A stretch of DNA of 8,414 nucleotides from Bacillota bacterium (GCA_012518325.1 JAAYSR010000281.1:1-8414); one strand, 5' to 3'. Positions 1 to 6,343 are shown, counted from the first letter of the stretch. Translations and numbers: made by a program. The notes: a model not told the origin generated them from the letters alone.

Positions 1-15
1 CTGCGGCTACCGCAG
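1..15 (-). other. Short inverted repeat over the stop codon of the last antiporter gene
   Basis: The minus strand reads CTGCGG-TAG-CCGCAG, a perfect 6-bp stem whose 3-nt loop is the stop codon of the gene ending at position 7. It could be the start of an intrinsic terminator for the antiporter operon, but the bases that would carry the T-tract lie outside the window. A chance palindrome is also possible. Confidence 0.3.
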
Positions 16-2301
16 GACCAAAAACACAAAAAGAATCAAAGCAATTACAATCGCTACAATCCAGGCATCAAAGCCTAGGTTTTTCGTGTTCCAATAGGGG
101 TTGAACTTTCTCGCTGCTGACCATTCAGCCAGTTCCCGGACACGCTCCTCAAGGGATTTCTTTGTTTTTTCCTCAGTATTTCCCCTGGGAATCCCCTCAA
201 CAACATCATAGATGCGATCTTCGATGAGCTCTTCGCGCTTATGCCACTCTTCCCTGATTTCCTGGATACGCCTGCTCAATTCCCCTTCTTTCACACGCCA
301 GACTGCAGGGCGCTCACGCTCTTTCTCCCCGGCCTCTTCCAGCCTCTTCATCAGGTCCGTCGCGGTAATAAGCTCAACCTTCGGCGGCCTCCAACTTTTC
401 ATCAGATCCGTCGCTGATACAAGCTTAACCTTAGGCGGCCTCCACCTCTTAATCTGGGCCTTTGTTTCCTGAGTCACCTGATCAACTCTCCGCCAGGCTC
501 TGCTCAAGGAGGAAAGCCTGCCTGGCAGCCAATTGTCCGCTAAATAGACCAGTCCCAGAATTCCCATCCGGCAGAGATTGTAAAACTGCCTGTACACAAG
601 GTATTCCACACTAAGCCAGCGGGGAATTTTGATCTTGTGGCCGAACTTCCACAAAAGAAACAATACAGCTGCGGCAATGACATAGGAAGTCACAGGGCTC
701 AGCAGCTCAGCCCGGCCCCAAAAGGGTACATGGCCTAAATGGGCAATATCTCCCTGGTCAAAGGGCAGCAGTTTGGCAGCGGGAATGACCAGCCTGTCTA
801 TGGCGCGCTGCGCGGACAGCCCGATGATTAGAGAAATTGCCACGTAGACGCCAAAGACGACGCGGTGGGAAAGGCTGAGCTCCTTGACACCTGACCAGTC
901 CTGCTTAGGTTTGCCAAAGAAGGTCTTCAGCCAGATCTTGGAGATATATGCGGCAGTCAGGCCTCCGGTAATCACAAAAATCCGCTCCAGCCAGAGCAAT
1001 GAAGGCCAATGCAAAAGATGGTAGGCTTCAAGGATCGCTTCATGGATCACGATCTTGCTGACATAGCCGTTAAACCCGGGAATGCCTGTAATGGACGCGG
1101 CCGCAACCAGGAAAAACCCCAGAGCGATGGGCATCTGCTTGCGCAAGCCGCCAAGCCTGTCTAAGTCCAGTTCGCCGGTGTGCAGATAGACTGCCCCGGC
1201 CAAAAGGAAGAGGAAAGACTTGAAAAAGGCATGGTTAATCATGTGCATCCAGGCGCCGGCAAAACCAAAGGCTCCCCTGGACCCCAAAAGTACACCTGAC
1301 CCCACAGAGAAGAGAATATAGCCCATCTGGCTGATGCTGGAATAAGCGAGGACCCTTTTCATGGAGTCATTCAAAATGCCCATGATGGCCCCGACAAACA
1401 TCGTAATTGCCCCGATCCAGATGAAAAGATAGCCAAAATTCTGCTGGAAGATAAACAAAGGGTTCCCGTCAGGTACGCTTAAGACTACGTATAGCATGCG
1501 CAGGAAACCGTAGGCGCCTGTTTTAATCATGATCGCGGACAGCACCGCCGAGGCCGGGGCAGGCGCCACCGGATGGGCCTTGGGAAGCCAGATGTGCAAC
1601 GGGATCATGCCCGCTTTGACGCCAAATCCGCCGATCAGCATCACCATCACCAGCCAGGGGCTGATGCCTTTGGCGAGAATTAGATGGAGTGCGGGCTCAA
1701 AGCCTGTGGCACCCGCAACAAACTGCATTAGGAAGATCACACCAAGGAGCGCAAGCCCCCCGGCTATGCTCAGATACAGGTAAACATTGCCTGCCTGCAT
1801 GGTTTCCCGATTCTGCTCGTGAATGACCAGAACATAGGCGGCAAAGGTCATAGCCTCGAAAAAGAGAAACAGGCTGAACAAATCGCCAGCGACAAAGACG
1901 CCTACCGTGCCGCCCAAGGTAAAGGTCCAAAAGGCGAAGAAGCGTGTCTGGTGGTGTTCATGGGCCATATAATCCCTGGCAAAAACAGTCGCCAAAAACC
2001 AGACCAGGGTCACCACCACAGAAAAGACCGCCCCTACAAAATCAACCCGCCAGCGCAGGCCGAACTCCATAAAACCTTCCAAGGCATAGACGAGTACTGT
2101 GCCTTGCTGAACCAGGTAGAACTGCCAGCAGGCTGCAACAAACGTAACAAACATCACAAGGTTGGTCACCTGGCTGCGCGCTTGTGCGCCATAGCGGGCG
2201 GCGAACACTACCGCCGCCGTGCCTAGAGTGGGGAGCAGCACAAGGAGTAAAGGCAAAATACTGATTGCTTCAGACAAACTAAATCCCCCCTCCGAAAGCA
2301 T
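7..2301 (-). CDS. Large Mrp/Mbx-type proton antiporter subunit (MrpA N-terminal/MrpD/NuoL-like) with repeat-bearing C-terminal extension
   Basis: This is a polytopic proton-translocating subunit of the NuoL/NuoM/MrpA/MrpD superfamily, 764 residues from the ATG. The core (about 1-500) shows the family landmarks: Glu149 in the TM5 motif FFEAMTFAAYV, Lys229 in GVKAGMIPLHIWLPKAHP, Lys260, His357/Lys361 and Lys416. Two more hydrophobic segments follow (about 533-553 and 573-591). Then come a 17-residue tandem repeat (620-653), a strongly charged, probably helical stretch (about 654-735) and a final membrane helix (744-763). MrpD-type proteins are usually about 500 residues, so the tail is extra. 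As the operon has no intact mrpA, this protein probably takes the role of the MrpA N-terminal domain or of MbxH'. The start is uncertain. The ATG at 2301 has AGGGG 7 nt upstream and overlaps mrpD by 23 nt. A TTG at 2277 lies just after the mrpD stop behind GGAGGGGGG and would give 756 residues. Confidence 0.9.
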   Translation of the reverse strand: MLSEGGFSLSEAISILPLLLVLLPTLGTAAVVFAARYGAQARSQVTNLVMFVTFVAACWQFYLVQQGTVLVYALEGFMEFGLRWRVDFVGAVFSVVVTLVWFLATVFARDYMAHEHHQTRFFAFWTFTLGGTVGVFVAGDLFSLFLFFEAMTFAAYVLVIHEQNRETMQAGNVYLYLSIAGGLALLGVIFLMQFVAGATGFEPALHLILAKGISPWLVMVMLIGGFGVKAGMIPLHIWLPKAHPVAPAPASAVLSAIMIKTGAYGFLRMLYVVLSVPDGNPLFIFQQNFGYLFIWIGAITMFVGAIMGILNDSMKRVLAYSSISQMGYILFSVGSGVLLGSRGAFGFAGAWMHMINHAFFKSFLFLLAGAVYLHTGELDLDRLGGLRKQMPIALGFFLVAAASITGIPGFNGYVSKIVIHEAILEAYHLLHWPSLLWLERIFVITGGLTAAYISKIWLKTFFGKPKQDWSGVKELSLSHRVVFGVYVAISLIIGLSAQRAIDRLVIPAAKLLPFDQGDIAHLGHVPFWGRAELLSPVTSYVIAAAVLFLLWKFGHKIKIPRWLSVEYLVYRQFYNLCRMGILGLVYLADNWLPGRLSSLSRAWRRVDQVTQETKAQIKRWRPPKVKLVSATDLMKSWRPPKVELITATDLMKRLEEAGEKERERPAVWRVKEGELSRRIQEIREEWHKREELIEDRIYDVVEGIPRGNTEEKTKKSLEERVRELAEWSAARKFNPYWNTKNLGFDAWIVAIVIALILFVFLVLR
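343..444 (-). repeat. Two-copy 51-bp in-frame tandem repeat (WRPPKV...TDLMK)
   Basis: Two adjacent 51-bp units (444-394 and 393-343) encode residues 620-636 and 637-653 of the large antiporter subunit: WRPPKVKLVSATDLMKS and WRPPKVELITATDLMKR. By hand count 13 of 17 residues and 42 of 51 bases match. Seven codons differ, of which three are silent. The preceding 17 residues (603-619, starting WRR and ending IKR) keep the same spacing of Trp and terminal Lys and may be a decayed third unit. Confidence 0.9.
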
Positions 2302-3775
2302 TAAAGATCCCCTGCACTGTCGGGGTCAGGAAATTTACCGGAATATTTGAGAAAAGGCCAAAGAAAAAGGTGGCGGCTATCAGGACCAGCAGCGAAATCT
2401 GAGCACCTAGCGGAATTTTTTCCTCCTTGATTGCCACTGCAGCCGGCTTGAAGAAGCCCCCAATCACAATGGGCAGATAGTAAAAGCCGTTGAGGAGGCT
2501 GCTCACCAAAAGCACAAGCAAGAACGGAAGCTGATTCGCCTCCAGGGCACCCCAGCCAAGGTACCACTTGCTCATAAAGCCGGCTAGAGGCGGAATCCCC
2601 ACCATGGACAGAGCACCAACGGAAAAGGCTACCATGGGGATGGGATAGATGCGTCCTAAGCCGGAAAGATCTTCAATCGTCCTCTTGCCGCTGTACTTAA
2701 TCAAAAGCCCTGCAGACAAAAAGAGCATACTCTTCATCACAGCATGGCTGAACACGTGGTAGATCGCGCCAACCATCGCTTTTTCAGAAAAGAGGCCGAT
2801 GCCCAAAAAGACATAGCCTATCTGGGCTACAGTGGAATAAGCCAGCATTTTTTTGATATCCCTTTGGCGGATTGCCATGATCGATCCGATAAAGATGCCC
2901 AGCGTAGCCATGACCAAAAGGCTTCCCTGCAAGGGCATAGCAGCTAAGAAGTCCAAGGGGAAAACCCTGTAGAGCAGCTTCAGCAGAACTGCAATATAGA
3001 CTTTCACAACCAGGCCGGATAAGATCGCACTCGACGATGTGGGCGCGGATCCATGGGCATCAGGCAGCCACACATGCAGGGGGAAAAGGGCAGCCTTAAC
3101 CGCAATGCCCACCGTCAGCATGCCTAACGTCATGGAAACTGTGAGGGGATAGTTCGCGTAAGCCTGGGGCAGTGCGCCTGCCAGAAAATCAAGGTTTAAA
3201 TAGCCTGTGACCATGTAAAGACCCGCAATGCCCATGAGCACAGTCCCCGATCCTAGGGTGCTCATGACCAGGTACTTAATACTCGCCTCCATGGCAAGCT
3301 TGTCCCCGTTTACTGCCACCAGGGCTGCAGCCGCAATGGATGAAATCTCCAGAAAAACATAGATATTAAAAAAGTCATTGGACAGCACAATGCCCAGGAG
3401 CGATCCGAGCAAAACAAGGTACAGCGCGTAGTAACGGGTGACCACCTTGCCTTTGATCTCCCCTGGCAGAATGTCGTAGGCAAAAAGGACCACAAAAAAA
3501 GAAACACTGGCAAAAGTCAAAAGTAAAAAGGCCGTAATTGGGTCCGCCCTGAGCTCTATTCCCAGTGGAGGGGCCCAGCCACCCAAGTAATAGGACATTT
3601 TGCCGTGGCTGGAAACCAGGTAGGTGATATAGCAAACCATGGCAAATGTTGCCCCGGTTATTGCCAAAGCAGCATTACGGGCAAAAAGCCGGTACTTCGA
3701 GCCCACCAGCAAAATCAAGTATGCTCCAACTAAAGGCAGGAGGATCGTCAAGGGCATAATATGCGCGGTGATCAT
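2279..3775 (-). CDS. mrpD: Mrp-type Na+/H+ antiporter subunit D (MbhH/NuoN-like)
   Basis: This 498-residue membrane protein of the proton-translocating NuoL/M/N-MrpA/D family has the usual MrpD length. It would be one of the two large ion-translocating subunits of the complex. Visible landmarks are Glu143 in the TM5 motif VFLEISS, Lys227 in GIAVKAALFPLHVWLPDAHG, Lys258 in a following helix, His340/His344 and Lys348 in the YHVFSHAVMKSM stretch, and Lys403 in GFMSKW. These match the Glu and Lys positions known to matter for proton transfer in this family. Hydrophobic segments run through nearly the whole chain. The ATG at 3775 overlaps the mrpC stop (ATGA), indicating coupled translation. The 3' end overlaps the next gene if that gene starts at 2301. 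Confidence 0.95.
   Translation of the reverse strand: MITAHIMPLTILLPLVGAYLILLVGSKYRLFARNAALAITGATFAMVCYITYLVSSHGKMSYYLGGWAPPLGIELRADPITAFLLLTFASVSFFVVLFAYDILPGEIKGKVVTRYYALYLVLLGSLLGIVLSNDFFNIYVFLEISSIAAAALVAVNGDKLAMEASIKYLVMSTLGSGTVLMGIAGLYMVTGYLNLDFLAGALPQAYANYPLTVSMTLGMLTVGIAVKAALFPLHVWLPDAHGSAPTSSSAILSGLVVKVYIAVLLKLLYRVFPLDFLAAMPLQGSLLVMATLGIFIGSIMAIRQRDIKKMLAYSTVAQIGYVFLGIGLFSEKAMVGAIYHVFSHAVMKSMLFLSAGLLIKYSGKRTIEDLSGLGRIYPIPMVAFSVGALSMVGIPPLAGFMSKWYLGWGALEANQLPFLLVLLVSSLLNGFYYLPIVIGGFFKPAAVAIKEEKIPLGAQISLLVLIAATFFFGLFSNIPVNFLTPTVQGIFNAFGGGI
2285..2293 (-). promoter_or_regulatory. Shine-Dalgarno-like purine tract inside the 3' end of mrpD
   Basis: The minus strand reads GGAGGGGGG within the last glycine codons of mrpD. 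The tract ends 7 nt before an in-frame TTG at 2277, immediately after the mrpD stop. It competes with the ATG at 2301 as the start signal of the last antiporter gene. Confidence 0.5.
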
Positions 3776-4125
3776 AGTTCCTCGCTCCTCATACGCGTAA
3801 TCTCATCAACATCCATCGTTCCATAGTGCTGGTAGAGGCGCACAGTAAGTCCTAGGGCAAAAGCAGTCACACTGACTGACACCACAATCCCGGTTAGAAT
3901 CAAGGCAGAAGGAAGCGGGTTCACATAGGCCAACCCGGGATTCGCATCGATGGCGATGGGCGCGCTGCCCTCCTTCACGTAGCCAATTGCAACGAGAAAA
4001 AGGAAGATTGCACTTTCCATAATGTTCATGCCGATGATTTTCTTGATCAGATTGGACTGCCTAAGCATAATCCAAAAGCCAGTTAAAAAGATAATGAAGA
4101 CCATAGCATAAAAGAGATTGTCCAT
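3772..4125 (-). CDS. mrpC: Mrp-type antiporter subunit C (NuoK-like)
   Basis: This is a 117-residue, three-helix NuoK/MnhC-like membrane protein of normal family length. It carries Glu37 in GMNIMESAIFLF, which aligns in position with the conserved membrane glutamate of NuoK. It also has the MrpC signature VNPLPSALILTGIVV at 68-82, where many MrpC proteins have a DPLPQALVLT form. It is expected to sit between the antiporter subunits and continue the hydrophilic axis of the complex. The ATG at 4125 overlaps the mrpB stop by one base (TAATG), with a GGAGG sequence about 10 nt upstream. The short charged tail after residue 98 probably faces the cytoplasm. Confidence 0.95.
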   Translation of the reverse strand: MDNLFYAMVFIIFLTGFWIMLRQSNLIKKIIGMNIMESAIFLFLVAIGYVKEGSAPIAIDANPGLAYVNPLPSALILTGIVVSVSVTAFALGLTVRLYQHYGTMDVDEITRMRSEEL

Positions 4126-4562
4126 TACGACTCTTCCTCCCCCTCTTTCTCCGCTATGTTCACGAAGAGGGTAATCATCGTCGAGGCCACCTTAAGCCCA
4201 ATTGAGACTGTCAGAAGCACAATGGTCCCCCCGCTGAAAACACGACCGGGTATCCCCAGGGGGAACCCTGCCGCTTTGTTGCTGAGGAAATTGGCGCCCA
4301 GAAGAATCCCGCCCAGACCAATGCCTACGTAGGCCAACGCCCCGCAGCTTTCTATAATCCGCGCCACGGAAGGGGACAGCCGAAGATCCTCATCATCGAT
4401 GCCGAAGGCCAGGACATACAAAATTAAGCTGGAGGCAATTACAGTTCCCCCTGCAAAACCTCCGCCTGGGGAATTGTGGCCGTACAGAATGATGTAGAGG
4501 CCGTACAATTGCAGATAAGGAATCATCAGCCGGGTTACTACCCGTACAATAATATCACTCAA
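4125..4562 (-). CDS. mrpB: Mrp-type antiporter subunit B (MnhB), TTG start
   Basis: This 145-residue MnhB/MrpB family protein contains the diagnostic HNSPGGGFAGG motif at 29-39 and about four hydrophobic helices, ending in an acidic tail (EKEGEEES). It is a structural subunit needed for assembly and activity of Mrp complexes. In the split Mbh-type arrangement it corresponds to MbhF. The start is a TTG at 4562 behind an AAGGGGG sequence 7 nt upstream. The first in-frame ATG would remove 12 residues of the first conserved helix. A 13-nt gap separates it from the MbhE-like gene, the widest break between the MbhD-like gene and the operon end. The weaker TTG start may lower its expression. Confidence 0.93.
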   Translation of the reverse strand: MSDIIVRVVTRLMIPYLQLYGLYIILYGHNSPGGGFAGGTVIASSLILYVLAFGIDDEDLRLSPSVARIIESCGALAYVGIGLGGILLGANFLSNKAAGFPLGIPGRVFSGGTIVLLTVSIGLKVASTMITLFVNIAEKEGEEES

Positions 4563-4575
4563 GACACTACCCCCT

Positions 4576-4842
4576 TTAGCTGCGCAGCACAGCCAGCAAA
4601 CCGGCGATTGCTGTTAAAAGCACCGTCAGCTCGCCCAAAGTATCAAATCCGCGGTAGTCAGTGATGATGGCCGCGACAACGTTCTGCACACCAGTTTCTT
4701 CTTGGGTGTTCTCCAAATAAAACTCACTGACCTCGTTGTGCACCGGGTTCGCAGGATCACCAAAGGCAGGCATTTCCTGAGCCACCATCAAAAGCAATGC
4801 TCCGATCACAATCAGTGTTACCACCTCTAGGGCAATTCGCAT
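4576..4842 (-). CDS. MbhE-like subunit (second half of the MrpA C-terminal domain)
   Basis: This 88-residue protein has a membrane helix at each end (about 5-21 and 69-86). The middle contains FYLENTQEETGVQNVV and then the GFDTLGE motif at 65-71. That motif occurs near the C-terminus of fused MrpA proteins and in MbhE of archaeal membrane-bound hydrogenases. Here the domain is a separate gene, so MrpA is split. The ATG at 4842 overlaps the preceding stop by one base (TGATG) and has AGGAGG exactly 8 nt upstream. A GTG three bases earlier leaves only 5 nt and is less likely. Neighbours on both sides are Mrp subunits, supporting membership in one complex. Confidence 0.9.
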   Translation of the reverse strand: MRIALEVVTLIVIGALLLMVAQEMPAFGDPANPVHNEVSEFYLENTQEETGVQNVVAAIITDYRGFDTLGELTVLLTAIAGLLAVLRS

Positions 4843-5078
4843 CACTCCATCCTCCTTGTGCGGGAGATTGCCGCAAAGAGAAGCAGGGTTGTAACCCCGG
4901 AACCGATTGCCGCCTCGGTAATGGCCACGTCAGGCGATGCCAGCTGCTGCCAGAGCAGAGCCATAGTGAGGGAATAGGCCGAAAAGACAATGACGGCGCT
5001 GATCAGATCCTTGGTGCGGCCCACAAAGAAAGCGCAGACAACCAAGAACAGCAAGAGCAGAAAATGTACCAGGGTCAT
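4842..5078 (-). CDS. MbhD-like (DUF4040) subunit, first half of the MrpA C-terminal domain
   Basis: This 78-residue, nearly all-hydrophobic protein carries the motif LASPDVAITEAAIGSGVTTLL (starting at Leu46), the hallmark of DUF4040/MbhD. In standard Mrp operons the same segment lies inside the long MrpA protein. It contains Asp50 and Glu55 within a membrane helix, residues of the kind used for ion or proton transfer. The ATG at 5078 overlaps the mrpG stop in an ATGA junction. It is followed directly by the MbhE-like gene, so the two small genes together replace the MrpA C-terminus. The short charged end (SRTRRME) probably lies in the cytoplasm. Confidence 0.9.
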   Translation of the reverse strand: MTLVHFLLLLFLVVCAFFVGRTKDLISAVIVFSAYSLTMALLWQQLASPDVAITEAAIGSGVTTLLLFAAISRTRRME

Positions 5079-5422
5079 CTTTGGTTCTCCCTTCCAGAGA
5101 CATCTTTAACAGGTATGCTGCCGCAGGCAGCTGGAACACCTGTACGGTAGGCGGATTTTCCAATCAGATGGGCTGCTGTGGGACTTGTAATCCAAATGAA
5201 GGTGATAATCAGCAGGAGCTTCAGGCTGGTAAATGAAAAACCCATGTGGATCATGGCCCCCAAAAGTGATAGGCCCAGGCCAAGTGTGTCTCCCTTTGCG
5301 GTAGCATGAACGCGCATATAAATGTCCGGCAGGCGGATCAAACCAATCACACTGACTAGAAAAAAGAAGACGCCTCCTGCCACGAAAATTGCGGCAATAA
5401 TATCGCGAATAAGCATTAACAC
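5075..5422 (-). CDS. mrpG: Mrp-type antiporter subunit G (MnhG/PhaG)
   Basis: This 115-residue MnhG/PhaG family protein has three hydrophobic helices. Its family motifs are RLPDIYMRVHATAKGDTLG (30-48) and TSPTAAHLIGKSAYRTG (79-95). It is a small structural subunit of the Mrp complex and corresponds to MbhC. The start is ambiguous. GTG at 5422 lies 8 nt after AGGAGG, while ATG at 5416 lies 14 nt after it. An out-of-frame ATG at 5424, with 6-nt spacing, opens a two-codon reading frame ending in TAATG on the second start. The GTG is chosen here for spacing. The hydrophilic tail after residue 95 is unremarkable. Confidence 0.93.
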   Translation of the reverse strand: MLMLIRDIIAAIFVAGGVFFFLVSVIGLIRLPDIYMRVHATAKGDTLGLGLSLLGAMIHMGFSFTSLKLLLIITFIWITSPTAAHLIGKSAYRTGVPAACGSIPVKDVSGRENQR

Positions 5423-5430
5423 ATTGTTTT

Positions 5431-5436
5431 CCTCCT
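5431..5436 (-). promoter_or_regulatory. Ribosome binding site of mrpG overlapping the mrpF stop
   Basis: AGGAGG overlaps the TAG stop of mrpF. Its spacing is 6 nt to an ATG that encodes only Met-Cys-stop, 8 nt to the in-frame GTG and 14 nt to the in-frame ATG. This sets up either a GTG start or termination-reinitiation at TAATG. Confidence 0.75.
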
Positions 5437-5701
5437 AACCCAGCCTTCCCTTTTCGATATACTTGGCCATCCCCACAGACGTGAGAAAGTTCACCAAGGC
5501 ATACACTAAGGCAACGTCCACAAAAAACAGCTGACGGGTCGCCAGGGCGACGAAAACCAGCACTGTAACCGCCTTTGTGCCAATCAGGTTAATCGCTGCA
5601 ACACGATCAGGCACAGACGGCCCGACAACCGCGCGGCCAAAACAGACAAACATGAGGGCAATGAGAATATATGCACCTGCACTAAGCACAATTTCAATCA
5701 T
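5435..5701 (-). CDS. mrpF: Mrp-type antiporter subunit F (MnhF/PhaF)
   Basis: This 88-residue, three-helix MnhF family protein carries the conserved segment RAVVGPSVPDRVAAINLIGTK (beginning at Arg23), including Asp32 within the membrane region. It is followed by FVDVALVYALVNFLTSVGMAKYI near the C-terminus. It corresponds to MbhB of the Mbh complexes and belongs to the small-subunit group thought to handle the cation. The start chosen is the ATG at 5701, which overlaps the mrpE stop (TAATG) and has GGAGGAAG just upstream. A longer frame reaching 5743 would add 14 residues that merely read through the end of mrpE and are not family-like. Confidence 0.94.
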   Translation of the reverse strand: MIEIVLSAGAYILIALMFVCFGRAVVGPSVPDRVAAINLIGTKAVTVLVFVALATRQLFFVDVALVYALVNFLTSVGMAKYIEKGRLG

Positions 5702-6180
5702 TACTCTTCCTCCAAACGTCGCAGCTTTTGGGCAATATTCCACTGAAGAACCCCATCAGCGAACTCCTTGTCCAGCAAATGCACAGTAAAGCATTCATCT
5801 TCAATATCCAACACCATGGTTCCGGGAGTGAGGGTGATAAAGTTGCCCAGCATTACCCGCAGCCACTTATGCTTAAGGGTAGGGCAATAGATCACAACCC
5901 CCTGCCGGCATTCAATTTTGCGGCTTAAAACGAACTTCATCACTTGAATATTAGCTTTAAACACTTCTACCAGTAAGACTCCGATGAGCTGAATCATGAT
6001 CCAGGTCCGGCGCAAGGTGAACCGGGGTAAGTCGTCTTTTCCCCAAAAAAGATCGCTGTTGAGGGCAATCACGCCCGCGCAGCAGATAGCCCCTACCAGG
6101 AGGCTGTCCCACTGCAGTCTTTCGCTGATCACAATCCAGAAGGAAAAGAGAGCCAGAAAAACCCTTAATTTCGTCGCCAT
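5701..6180 (-). CDS. mrpE: Mrp-type antiporter subunit E (MnhE), first gene of the antiporter operon
   Basis: This is a 159-residue MnhE/MrpE protein of usual length. Hydrophobic helices cover about 5-40. A middle segment, TWIMIQLIGVLLVEVFKANIQVM, precedes a soluble C-terminal half with the family motif GNFITLTPGTMVLDI and the following CFTVHLLD. It is the equivalent of MbhA and supports complex assembly. The start is placed at the ATG at 6180, with GGGG 7 nt upstream. An in-frame GTG at 6213 would add 11 residues but directly abuts the promoter -10 element (6214-6219), so it lies upstream of the predicted transcription start and cannot be used from that promoter. This is the first gene after the promoter, giving a leader of roughly 27 nt. 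Confidence 0.93.
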   Translation of the reverse strand: MATKLRVFLALFSFWIVISERLQWDSLLVGAICCAGVIALNSDLFWGKDDLPRFTLRRTWIMIQLIGVLLVEVFKANIQVMKFVLSRKIECRQGVVIYCPTLKHKWLRVMLGNFITLTPGTMVLDIEDECFTVHLLDKEFADGVLQWNIAQKLRRLEEE

Positions 6181-6213
6181 TGAAATACCCCAATCAATAT
6201 CATATGTAACCAC

Positions 6214-6242
6214 ACTATATCAGCCTAGAGCCATTTTGTAAA
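6214..6242 (-). promoter_or_regulatory. Sigma-A-type promoter of the antiporter operon
   Basis: On the minus strand, TTTACA (6242-6237) and TATAGT (6219-6214) are separated by exactly 17 bases. Each hexamer has one mismatch to the TTGACA/TATAAT consensus. Transcription should begin near 6207, about 27 nt before mrpE. The short leader leaves no room for a riboswitch. Confidence 0.8.
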
Positions 6243-6271
6243 GATTTTGCGCCGGCCCTCAATTTATCGGC

Positions 6272-6297
6272 TTGTTGCTTTGTGAATCGTGCAACAA
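6272..6297. repeat. 7-bp inverted repeat upstream of the antiporter promoter
   Basis: TTGTTGC (6272-6278) and GCAACAA (6291-6297) are perfect reverse complements separated by 12 bases. The pair lies about 65-90 bases upstream of the predicted mrpE transcription start and abuts the T-tract of the preceding terminator. It may be a regulator site, a second hairpin behind the terminator, or chance. Confidence 0.35.
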
Positions 6298-6327
6298 AAC
6301 GCCCCCAGGGACAAATCCAAGGGGGCG
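6291..6327 (-). terminator. Intrinsic terminator of the regulator-ABC transporter operon
   Basis: On the minus strand a 7-bp GC stem, CGCCCCC (6327-6321) with GGGGGCG (6306-6300), encloses a 14-nt loop in which GGA and TCC can also pair. It is followed by TTTTGTTGC. It begins 16 bases after the stop of the permease gene and separates the ABC operon from the antiporter promoter. Confidence 0.85.
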
Positions 6328-6343
6328 AAGGGCTGAGATCAAA

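Noticed and set aside
1819..2226. 135-codon open frame on the plus strand
   Set aside because: It lies antisense inside the conserved core of the last antiporter gene, with a polar, unfamiliar composition and no supporting start signal. It is a frame shadow.
5702..5743. N-terminal extension of mrpF to 5743
   Set aside because: The extra 14 codons read the end of mrpE in another frame, while the ATG at 5701 has a good Shine-Dalgarno and starts a typical MrpF.
7..6180. Respiratory complex I (nuo) operon
   Set aside because: The NuoL/M/N- and NuoK-like genes are accompanied by MrpE, MrpF, MrpG and MrpB, which complex I lacks, and no NuoA/B/C/D/H/I/J is present.
6181..6213. Longer mrpE starting at a GTG at 6213
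   Set aside because: The GTG directly abuts the -10 element and lies upstream of the predicted transcription start, and the ATG at 6180 has its own GGGG ribosome binding site and gives a normal MrpE N-terminus.
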